The translations under genes were made by a program, and so were the position numbers. A stretch of DNA of 64,000 bases, from assembly GCA_964058805.1 (NCBI GenBank), contig CAXKVV010000282.1:1-64000 (forward strand), written 5' to 3'. Source of the stretch: Schoenoplectus triqueter. Its lineage: Eukaryota; Streptophyta; Magnoliopsida; Poales; Cyperaceae. The number at the start of each line of letters is the position of its first letter. Position 1 is the stretch's first letter. This document shows positions 12,738-23,741 of this stretch, piece after piece. Under the pieces are notes generated by a model that ran no database searches, was not told where the DNA came from, and worked only from the letters and a program-made list of their open reading frames with translations.

Positions 12738-13532
12738 TATAAAATAATAGAGTGAGATGATCTGGTCATCTGGTGACTGGTGTTGTTTCTTTCTTCTCTC
12801 ACATCACATGGATTTAAAAAGGCCTATTTGCGCATATGTCCCGATGATTCAAATATTTGAGACCAAGGGCCGACGTTGTCACGATCGTATCGTACTACAG
12901 TGCCATTTGTTTCAGCCCGTCTGATCCTAACCAAATTAATATAAATTTATGTTGCATTATAAGCATATATGATACGGCTTTTGTCTTCAAAATATCCTTA
13001 ATTATATTTCTGCCTGATCAATGGCTGATAATCGTAGGTCTGAGATATATTCTATACCATATAAAATAATAATAACAATATATTTTTATATTCAAAAAAT
13101 ATCCTTTTTTTTTGCACTTTTCAATATTTAATATTTTTCAACTTTTTATTTAAACTTTTCGAGAGTAAACTTAAGGTCATTTTTATCTATACATAGGATA
13201 GAGTTTCAAAAAGATGATATAGAAGATCGAAAGAGAGAATTAAAAGAACAATGTAAGAAATAAATTAATAAATGAAAAAGTTCAAAAGAGAAAATGAGGG
13301 TTGATCTAAAATATGGGGTTATATTGCTTAATATATTTTTATATTAAAATCTTATTTTTCTTTTGGAAAAAGGTCGCTTTAAAAATAATAATTAAATGAT
13401 AAAGATCACTTTCAAAAATATGAAATAAATACTTTAAAATATCCACAAATGTAAAAAAAATATCCTACATGATTGTGATATAATTATTTATTAAGCATTA
13501 CAAATAGTGATATATATATATATATGTATATA
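12738..13532. other. AT-rich intergenic DNA without recognisable genes
   Basis: No open frame with coding character. Simple AT-rich sequence ending in a (TA)n tract next to the first hairpin MITE. Confidence 0.6.
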
Positions 13533-13926
13533 TAGGTGTGATAATATATTTATAAAATACTTCATACTTCACGCTTATATCTCAAGTTTTAAAATTCAAA
13601 TGGACGATTCAAACCGTTAAATATGATCTTCATATCAAAACCTCTTTGATGATCAAATTTTATATTTTTATTTATTTTTTTACTATTTTTTTTTGAATGG
13701 CTATAAAATTCATTGATCTAACGTCATCTGAACCATTCAATATTAATGATTTTCTATCCCTTTAAATAAATAGCAAAAAAATTCAAAAAATATAAATTTG
13801 ATCACCAAAGAGATTTTGATATGAAGATCATATTTAACGGTTTGATCGTCCATTTGAATTTTAAAACATGAGATATAAGCGTAAAGAATGAAGTATTTTA
13901 TGCTTTATAAAGCACATTAGCACCTA
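13533..13926. mobile_element. Long-hairpin (foldback) MITE, type 1
   Basis: Left arm starts TAGGTGTGATAATAT and runs through 'caaatggacgattcaaaccg' and 'atgatcttcatatcaaaacc'. The right arm is its approximate reverse complement and ends GCACCTA. Arms are roughly 150-180 bp around a short centre, so the transcript could fold into one long hairpin. Flanks are TATA repeats, so a TA duplication is possible but not provable. A half-copy lies near 16665-16800. Confidence 0.8.
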
Positions 13927-13934
13927 TATATATA

Positions 13935-14346
13935 GAGAGAGAGAATATTTTGAAAATGTTTGCATTTCAGCCGATATGTAAACGGATCAAAAATTATATT
14001 TTAAAATCTCAAAATTTTTAATTTATGATTTTCATTAAATTTTTCATATGAAAATCTAGTGGGATAAAAAAATTTGGAGTGTTTTGAGTTTTTAAATCAC
14101 TCTTTTAAATTTTTGAAAAATAACATAAACATTGAATATTTATTATTATTTTTAGAGCTATTTTTTCAAAAATTCAAAAGAGTGGCTTAAAAAACTTAAA
14201 ACACTCCATTTTTTGTATCCCACAAGGTTTTGATATTAAGAATTTAATGAAAATCATAAATTAAAATTTTTGAGATTTTAAAATATAGTTTTTGATCCGT
14301 TTGCATATCGGTTAAAATGCAAACGTTTTGACAATAGTCTACCTCT
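13935..14346. mobile_element. Long-hairpin (foldback) MITE, type 2
   Basis: Left arm contains 'atgtttgcatttcagccgat' and 'ctcaaaatttttaatttatg'. The right arm repeats these inverted ('atcggttaaaatgcaaacg'). The centre has inverted copies of 'ggagtgttttgagtttttaa'. It is almost directly adjacent to the type 1 element. The central segment also occurs in the elements at 27319-27640 and 53272-53547. Confidence 0.75.
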
Positions 14347-14352
14347 ATACAT

Positions 14353-14397
<45 letters not shown>
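14343..14397. repeat. Compound (AC)n(AT)n microsatellite
   Basis: An uninterrupted AC run followed directly by an AT run, immediately right of the type 2 hairpin. Confidence 0.9.
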
Positions 14398-14598
14398 AAA
14401 ACTCATAGGGTTCTTGATGAGATTAAACTCAATGTAGATTTAAGAATTATTTGCTTCAAAAAAATTATCCAATACATAAACATGATCTAAGCACTATTTG
14501 CTTCAAAAACTTAAAAATGTTGTAAGAGTGAAACTATTAATTGAAGAAAAATCTAAAATTGTTCAATACTTTATTTAAAGCAAATATTATTTCTTTTT

Positions 14599-14666
14599 TT
14601 GTCTGCTTCAACAAATATGATATTTGGGATTGAAGGCTTTGCTGATGGTGTTGTTGTCTGCTTCAA
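14599..14666 (+). mobile_element. Short LINE (RTE-type) 3' stub with target duplication
   Basis: About 42 bp containing TTGGGATTGAAGGCTTTGC and a degenerate (TTG)n tail lies between two exact copies of TTGTCTGCTTCAA (14599-14611 and 14654-14666). Same tail type as the stub at 9225-9287 and the LINE at 23903-26365. Confidence 0.65.
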
Positions 14667-15385
14667 TTAATGTGACTTTGTACAACAATATTTGAGTTGA
14701 ATTTTGGAGAGATGGAAAGAGACTGAATATTATATTAACTTAGTATACGTATTAATTAGTAAAATTAGCTAGTTTTATATAAACTTATATACGGTTCGTG
14801 ATTTTTGAATTTTACATTTTTTTTAATAAATACACAGCCTATTGGAAACATTCATGTAAACCTGACAAGGGTTCTCATTGAAATATTGCTAGTCCATCCT
14901 AGGAATCATTGACCGAATCGCGGTTGCAATTGGGGGAAGGCAATTGAGATTCTGTCATCTGGGACCACGAGTATATTTATTCGTTTTGGTATCAAGCTGG
15001 TGTTTACACCTGGTCCATATAAATAATTACAACCGTGAGGGGACCAGGACCTCTACGAGTTCTTTCGTCTTCGTTCTTTTGGTATGACGTTGCAGATTCT
15101 TTGTTTTTTACTTCATGACGACTTTCCTATCAGATTGTTTCCTACGAGAAAGCCCCCACGGACCAGTCCGATTTAAACCCCTTCGCACCACGGATAAGGA
15201 CAGGTCACGGAATAAGAATGAGCACGGATGGGATGTCTGAATTAGAATGGTTTAAAACTATAAAATCCCGACCTAATATATATTGAATTATGTAGATATG
15301 ATCCTTATGGGTCAAGACGGGTGAGTCAAGGGGATGAACACGTGTCTTTTTTTTTTACAATTTTACAAAAAAACTAAAAAAAATT
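14667..15385. other. Intergenic DNA, nothing recognised
   Basis: Mixed composition, somewhat GC-richer from 14860 to 15240. No coding frame and no recognisable terminal repeats. Confidence 0.5.
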
Positions 15386-15715
15386 CTCAATGCAGATGCA
15401 CCTCCATGCAGCGTCGCCACCCAGCGATGCCTTCATCCAGCGACGCGACTGCTGTCATGCAGCACTGCTAACAATGTTGTGTCGCCGTCATACAAGACCG
15501 CCAACAATGCAGTGTCGCCTCCACCCTGTGACGACGTCACCACCATATAGCGTTGCTCCCACCCCAGCGACGTTGTCGCTGCCGCCATGCAACACTGCCA
15601 ACAATATAGCAGCAGCTCCACTCAGCAGCGCCAACTACGCAGCGGCACATCCATGTACGGATAGAGAAGGGGTGCATCCAGGTAAGCACAGATTCGGCTC
15701 CGAATCTGAGTAGGC
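15385..15715. repeat. GC-rich degenerate minisatellite
   Basis: A local GC-rich block built of imperfect units of roughly 30-45 bp, each with motifs such as 'catgcagcgtcgcc', 'ccagcgacg' and 'gccaacaatgcag'. It stays open in frames on both strands because of the repeat, which gives Ala/Pro/Thr-rich hypothetical peptides. No start context, splice structure or known domain supports a gene. Confidence 0.6.
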
Positions 15716-16650
15716 GCCGGCAGAGGCGAAGCTTCTCTTTGAGAATTTGGGCCATGACCCCCTCTTTCAATCCAAAATTTCATACACAACTTATATGTTT
15801 TATATTCTAATTGTTTTTTGTATCACAAAATGTCTCCCCCCCCCTCCCCTCTCCACAAATAATTTTGTAGTGTATTTTTTTATTCTTATTTGAGTTGACA
15901 TCTTTTTATTGGGCCTCAAGCTTTGTTACTGGCACAGGTAAGAACTAGTAGGTACAGATAGGTACAAGATAGATTTAGACGGATCATAAATAAACGCGGA
16001 CCGATCTATGCGGATCATAAATAGACACGAAATGAATCTAGATAGATCATGAATAAACATGAAACGGATTAGAAGAGATTAATATAAAAATTTTCAAACC
16101 AGATTTTTATTAGAATCGAATTTTTTTCTGAGTCCAAGTCATCTACGGGTTTCATACGGTGGGGATGGGTGAATCACGAACTGAGTTACACATTCATGTA
16201 TTTTCAATTCTCCAGTAGATATAGTTTTAATACTAGTCCACTACACGATGCACGGAAAGTCGGAAACTAATACAAACGGGGTCAATGCATCGGGCTGGAA
16301 GGGAAGTTGAACAAGTATACCTTTCAAAACGTAACCAAACATTTACTATTATCACATCCAGCCATTTATAACAGACCACGTCCGCACGTAGATGCATTTG
16401 TAAATTAATTGTGTCAAAATGGCACTGTGCGGAAGCGGTGTCGCTATCCTGGAAACTGCTGCACCAATAGCCGACAAAATAATTAACTGGAAGAATTCAA
16501 ATCTATCACAGCCGTTGAATTTCAGCATCCAGTAAAGTTGATGGTCTCCAATTTCTGGCCAGTTGGCGCATGTTTTTAAACTGGGAACACGCGCATAAAT
16601 TACGGAAAGCGAAAATCAATTTTTATATGGGTAGGCAGTACAATTCAATA
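15716..16650. other. Intergenic DNA with diffuse GATC-type repeats
   Basis: 15950-16140 has repeated 'ggatcataaataaac' and 'gatagatcatgaa' phrases, probably a decayed MITE. No termini could be defined and nothing coding was seen. Confidence 0.4.
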
Positions 16651-16664
16651 TATATATATACACG

Positions 16665-16820
16665 TGAAGTATATTTTTTTTTTATTTCGCGTGTTTATCT
16701 TGAATTTAAAATTTTAAACGGTCGATCCAAATCGTTGAACATCATCTTCATATTAAAATACCTTTGGAGATTAAATTTTATATTTTTTTAAATTTTTTTG
16801 CTATTTTTTAAATAAATACA
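16665..16820. repeat. Half copy of the type 1 hairpin MITE
   Basis: 'Ttaaacggtcgatccaaatc' and 'catcatcttcatattaaaat' match the left arm of the 13533-13926 element. The second arm is absent. Confidence 0.55.
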
Positions 16821-17900
16821 AAATCGCTAATTTTGAATGGTGTTCATGCCCAAATGTTACTAAACATCAAGAATTTCTTTACCTACGCATTGGATCTGAT
16901 TCCATTAATTTTAGATCTCTGCGTGCCTTTTAGCTGAATTGCCAAGAAAGTATCATCCCTCTTATCTGAATTTTTTTATTATTCTTTTAACTATTACCAA
17001 GACATTAAATATTAATAAAGCAATGTACGAAAGGGACCTTAAATTGATAAAGTTTTGTTGTCCAATTTAATAATGTATAACCTACCACGGCCGGCACGCC
17101 ATTTTGCAGTGACAATAAACTATGTCCAACTTTGATGAGATAATTAAAAATTTGTTACTCTCACTAATTAAATATGGAAGACTTTTCTCCATGAGAAAAG
17201 TTCTTCGTTGTATTTTACTAATTTTTTGGGAAGTTCCTTTGATGGCGTGATTTCATTCTTTTTCTTATTACGTAAACATAGCTATATATTTTTTTTGGTA
17301 TCACTAACATCCACAAGTTAGAAATTAATTAAATAATAATAATGTGAATTCCGAATGCTTTAAGCACCAAATCTTGTCTAAATAAGTAAATATTGGTAGT
17401 TTGTCAAATCAAAATAGTACGTCAGACTCATATATATTAATGAAATATTTAATTTTATCGTACTATGTGTGAAGCTGTCTGCCCAAAAGAAGCACAAAAA
17501 TATATGGGTGCTCCGTTGCTTGTTTGACAAATTCCTTTAATTTAAATCGAGATTCTTTTTTTGAACAAAATATATAAAATTAATTTGTGCCAACTGCTAA
17601 ATATACGGTATTTTGTCCATACGATGTACTTGTACGTCCACTTTCATATCCAGATTATATATATTTGAAAGTCCAAAATCATTTTGGTTAATTATAGCGT
17701 AAATCACAGTGTCTGAATCGATACTAATGGAGATATATTTATAACACATTAGCACTGTATTTAATTTCAGAATAAGACAAAAAAATTGTGAACTATTATG
17801 ATGTCATATGTACGTTAATATTATATTTCAATTTATTTTATACTTCAAAATGGAATATTAAAGAGTAAATTTATTGTTGAGGTATAATTTTCAAAGTTGC
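16821..17900. other. AT-rich intergenic DNA
   Basis: No gene, RNA or defined repeat recognised. Confidence 0.5.
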
Positions 17901-17907
17901 ACAGTTT

Positions 17908-18063
17908 GGCTAGCGATATTTATTCATATTACAAGTGAAAAATTTTAGAAGGGTGAAGACATTTCCCCTTAAAAAAAGTCAATATTGGCAAGAGATATTT
18001 ATTCATATTACAAGTGAAAATTTTAGAAGGGTGAAGACATTTCGCCTTAAAAAGTCAATATTG
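17908..18063. repeat. Tandem duplication, about 78-bp unit, two copies
   Basis: 'Gatatttattcatattacaa' begins at 17915 and again at 17993. Both copies continue through 'tttagaagggtgaagacatt' to 'aagtcaatattg', with a few differences. Confidence 0.85.
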
Positions 18064-21000
18064 ATACATAAACTATTTTTGCAGCTTCGCTAGAATGGGG
18101 AAATGAAAAAAGGGGGAAAATATTGAAATAAAATACAAAAAAGGTCGAAACCGCTCGTTTCCCAAGTTCTAACTTGTTCGCCCAGATTTTTTTTTGATAA
18201 ATAAAATAAAAAAAATAGGGAAGTGATATGATTTTAGAGGAAATATATATTCATAGTCAGATTCGAGTTTCAAATTCGATCTTAATTTTTTTTTACAAAA
18301 TTTTGAAGGTTTAATTTTTTTTTTGAAATTTTTTCAAACACTTGAACGTGGTCCATGTCACATATACATTTATCAGAAAATTAACACACAAGGCTCAACT
18401 GCGTAACGAAAGTTATTATAAATGAATATAAATCATAGATACTAATATTTTATTCTATACATAATTCATTATTTCAATATGATATAAATATATTTTAAAA
18501 TTATTTTCTTATTTTTATTACATAAATAATATTTTAATAATAAAACAAAAAAATATAATTTTCATAAATAATATGAAAAAATATCACATTATTCGAAAAA
18601 TTCAGCAAAATCAGAAATAAGACAGAAAGATTAACAAAAATATTCTAAAATCTTGCTACTATAGATTAAAATGAGTAGAAAGAAGTAGGAACAGTATCAC
18701 ACCCTGATCAAATTTTTTTTAAATCATCATTGTAATTATGTATATTTTAAAAAAATAAAAAATATATTTATTGGTGTAATTTTATTATTTAACAAATATT
18801 TTTTTATATTTAATCAAAAAATATACTTATATTTACATGTTATTCAACTATATGTTTAAATTTTAAAATTATATCAATAAATTATTTTTTATTAGCCAGC
18901 ATCCTAACTTAATTAATTAACGGTAATTCGTTCCATCCTTGCTTGGACAACTTGACCATTGCTTTGCTACAAGAAAAAAATATAAATACACTAATTAATC
19001 ATTATACAATCTATATATAGCAATATGAAAAATTATTAAGAAGAACCATCGAATTTTTAATTGATTATTAAATATATAACAATATGTTTGAATCCTATAT
19101 AACATATGTATGAAAAAATTTAACAAAACTTTCAAATTTTGAAAAAAAAAACTTGACCAAGTTTTAAATTCGGTCCCAGCGGATCTAAATACGAGTGCAT
19201 ATTTTGAGTGAAATCATACCACTCCCTTATTTTTTTGTTTTATTCACCAAAAAAAAATTTGTTATTTGTCAGTCCCCTCCCCTCTTGTTTGCGAGTCCGA
19301 ATCTGCTGTTCTTTGCGCTCGTGTGCAGGAATATGCTCCTTAGGGCCTGTTCGGCCAAATACTGTTTACACGGGAAAATAAAAATTCACTCAAACTTAAT
19401 TTTTATTTTTCCAATCCACTTTTCTAGTTCAATTTATTTTCCCATCCCACCATGTGGGTGGGAAACCAATAGGGCCTTAAATTGGATGGTTCAAAATCAC
19501 AAATAATAACTGTGCGAATCTTGAAAAAATATAAAATCAATTTGGATCGTTGGATCCCGAAGAGCAGGACGGTTCGACCAACATCAGATTTATTTCCCTT
19601 GTTTGCACAACAATATTCAAAGTATTAATAATTGTTTTGAAAGTACTAAAATGGATCAAAGTATTTAATGCTTTGGCTTTTTAAAATTCAGGGAAAAGAT
19701 AATAAATTTAGATTACGACATGTCTACTTAAATGCTCTGATTCTGCTCGTCTGCTATTCTCCATCTGTGCAATGCCCAGCGGATAGAAATTGTTAAACTC
19801 AGTCAACTAAACAAATCATGAAAGGCAAATTCAAACTAAAAAAACAAATGTCATATAAACATACTTGCCAATTTTCATATAAAAAGATATTATATCAAAA
19901 AACCACATCTAATACAAATTAGCTTAGAAAACGTTAAATCATAAATTCAACATGAATAACCAGCACATGCAAATTATTCTAAAAATTGTCATGGGATGAT
20001 TCTAGAGAATATACATGGACGCTCTTTTAATTTTATTACTCTCCCTTTTCTGTCTTACCTGGCTCCAAGGCGAAATAAAATAAACAAATGAAGAAAGAGA
20101 GTTGTAGGCGGAGAAGAGACAAAATACACTCTTTCAATTTTCTTCTTATGATAAATCACGTTTGTGGGCATTTTGAAAATAAAAATAATAAACAAGTCGT
20201 TCTAGCTGCATTAAATATCTGTGAAGAAGCAGAAAGTTGGTAAACAAAAAACAATTTGATTAATTAGAGTTAGAAGTGCAATTAAAAAAATAAAAAATAA
20301 CTAGTTGTTAAAACAAAAAAAAATTGATTAATTATATTTGCATGTGCAATGTAGTAAAATTTATTTTAGGAGAAAAAAACTATTCCATTTGATTGTCCTT
20401 AAATAAAGCACCTAGGTTTGTATTTAATTAAAAAAATGCACTTTTTTCCTGCATGTAATATGCTTAACTAATTACTAACAAGTCATATTCAGAAAAAAAA
20501 ATATTTATTTGATATTGGATGTGCTAACAAAAACTTTGCTTGGTCTAATTTTGATAAAGAAATAATGTTCTATAAAGAAATTTTGTTGGGCCCACATGAC
20601 CCATGCAATGACCACGCGATATAACATTAATAATTAGCAAATGTTTTTTTATATAAATAAATAAATTCCAGTTATTTTACAGACGCCACCACCATGTCAA
20701 GCACACCTATAAATAAAAATAAAGATTCTGAATTACAACAAAAATATTTATTTTAATATGAACAACCTCGTTTAATATGAACTGCACCAAGTGGATTCAC
20801 TCTTCAAAAAGTATCAAACAAAAACATATAGTTCTCTATTAAGATGCATAACATATAGCGATGTGGCTAGCAAGTTACGGAGTCACTGACATCTCTGACA
20901 AAATATTTTATTTTCATTGGAAGGTAGTTGCTTTAGATGACTCGTTGCATGATGCACAGCAAGAATACTTGAGATGAATTCCGTGTGCAAATGATGCCTC

Positions 21001-23741
21001 TTCGTTAATTAGTTAAAATAAAAATATTTAATTAACAATTATAGATTTCCTTGAGATTTGGAACAATTTTAAAGGGTCTCTCCGGATTGAAATCATTGTG
21101 GACCGGAATCCAGTGGACTTAATATATGTCATTTAATTCGGTTCTATGTTCTATTATATTTATATTAGTATATATAGCTAGAGGAATCATTTTTGACGAG
21201 TATTTAGAAAGCTTATGTTGTCTTTGTCTATTTTATTTATTTTGATTTTTTTCTCTTTACTTTTGCATTTTAAAATGTTGCAATATATACTTGTTATATG
21301 ATATGTGAGGTATATTCGTGATACATATTCATAAAAAGGATTATTTTTACCGTACGTTCCCTAAATGTATTAATTATTTCCGCATAATAAACGTGTTAGA
21401 GTGTATCTTATTATGATAGAATTGATTTGTGTCATGATTAGATGGCGCTATTAATAATTTGAACTTTATTAACTTGTTGAAGATTTTTTTTTTTAAATAT
21501 ATACAAGTTTATTATAATATCGACTGACAGATCACACCGAAATGTTGGCAACTGGCTTCCAAGGACCTTACACATACTAAAAAAAAAGTTTGAACAATAG
21601 GAAAATATGTCATCTTAAATATTGAACGAAAGTGTCAGGAGTTTTGAAATTTGTATTCAGAATATATGTTTTATAATGATTCATCAGGTCATAAAATTTT
21701 TGTCATTAACAAACTTACATCTTGCATATGTCTTTCTAATAATGTATTATTCGGACATATTGTTTTCTTCAAGAATGAACTCCGTATTTGAATATATTAA
21801 TTAAATTAATTAAACAAATAACATCTTGATGGCTTGAAAATAAAATCAAGTGCAAAACGTACGAAAGTGCTCAATTTACTTTTATCCGGAAAACAATAAT
21901 TAATATGATAAAATAAAATCAAAAGCGAGAGAAAATTCTATACATATTTATTCTAGCGGAGTTGGACCCACCCGTTAGTTTATTTTAACGTCCCAATTGC
22001 GTTACTTATGAAAAATGACCAAAAAAGAGACAACTTGATACATATTTATTCCATATCATGACTAATTTAATATCATTCATTGACTTATTAGTTATTAGTA
22101 AAAACAATAAAAGAATGACTCAGAAAGAAACATAGGAATCTTGAATCACCTCCAAATTAATGAATTATGAAAGCTGCAAGTGGGACATGGGATGGTGTGT
22201 AGAGTACCGATTTATCCATGTACAAGTCCATTTATGAGGAAAATAATGTAAAAAAAAAAACTAATTTTATATCGGCAGCCACAAATTTTCTAGAATGTCT
22301 ACGCCAACAATGAAAATCAATTACTTGGAAATTTCATGCCATAGTGGACCCACGGATAAGTTTCACTTTATGTCAATTTCGAGATACAAATATCTAGATT
22401 GATAATTTGATACCTCCAAATTCCAATTGATCGGTCGTTTTGCACGAAGTCCATCTACTTTTGTGGATATTTTAGTCAAATACCTATCGCGCTCCTGTGA
22501 GTGGAATTTTGGACAGACCTGAGTGAGGACTGAGCAGCCCTCTATTGCGGCTTCGCATTTTCTACTAGAGCATGATATTATTCTCTCATTACGACAGATA
22601 ACGACTCTCCTCCTACCACTCTTTTGCAATTTCAAAGGAATCATTTAGAAACGGTGCTTTGATCAAATATTGCCTTCCTTTGAATTGGAATTTAGTTCTC
22701 CTCCTCTACAATTGAACAATTATAATGACTGGAGAGGTGTAGAAATCTGGTGTTTTGATATGAATCAGACCATCCAGATCAAGCATGGTTGGAGATTTAA
22801 TGTTTTTGTCCAGCAGGGCCATTCAATCTAAACCATTGAATTTGAAAGCAACGATTCCAAGTTCACTTCATCCTCTCCAATTAAATACCCGAGATTGGAG
22901 AGGAGCTGAACCCCTGGTAAAGACTGATTGGTACTAACATAGACAAATACAGACATGATAAAAGACTTCAGTTTCTACTATAATTATCAGATTTATGTTT
23001 TATTCACTAATAGTTCATTTTTTATCCATAACCGAATATTTCACATATAATTCGTCAGTTTAATATATAACGTGTTTTTGATAAAAAAAACATATTATTC
23101 ATGAAATATTCAGCAAAAAAATACATTATATATTATTTTAAATGAAATTTTATAATTTTTAATATTTTAATATATTTTTATTTATATTATATGAGACAAA
23201 CTATTCCCAAATTATACCCATATTATATCCGAATTTTGAATTTTTTACCTCACCAAATAATTCTCGAATACCAAACTTGTTACTAAGGTTTCTACTGACA
23301 TGAGAGCAATACTATTTTAATGACATAATATCCATAGACTAAAACAGTTACCGCTATAGTAATGCATCATCTTGCTGCAGAAACCTAGTGGGCTTTGTGA
23401 CTTTGGATTAATTAGGAGCCACTTAAAGTAACTTATAATTCAATGCCTAAAATGTCATTTTTGTTCAGCATAACTGGAAAACCAGGACGCATACAGGCTG
23501 GTATGCACTGCACTGTAATGTATCATAAAAAAAAAAAAGATTTTTGAGATTACAAACAGCAAATAGCATTCACAACAAAATAGAACTTACAATTATGTGC
23601 ATCAGTAATGCATAATCTGACAATTGAAAGACAGAATCAACATTATGCATGTTAATTAGGATTATTTGAGTTTCCAGTTCGACTTGGTTAAAAAGCTTAC
23701 TCTTTCTTTTTGTCCTATCCTATGCAGAAACCAAAATAGAA
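18064..23741. other. Long gene-free intergenic region
   Basis: Mostly AT-rich DNA without coding character. A small Tourist-like candidate lies at 19340-19482. Around 22370-22920 the DNA is GC-richer and contains facing 'ctctcc/ggagag' segments (about 22720 and 22890-22910), suggesting a decayed MITE. The 93-residue open frame at 22363-22644 (minus) has no recognisable domain. Confidence 0.5.
19340..19482. mobile_element. Possible small Tourist-like MITE
   Basis: It reads TTAGGGCCTGTTCGGCC at the left and ATAGGGCCTTAA at the right, with a T/A-rich centre. The left end and TTA/TAA flanks resemble PIF/Harbinger MITEs, but the inverted repeat is short and imperfect. Confidence 0.35.

Noticed and set aside
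15390..15713. 107-residue Ala/Pro/His-rich open frame, plus overlapping minus-strand frames
   Set aside because: Open on both strands because of a degenerate GC-rich tandem repeat; no domain or gene structure.
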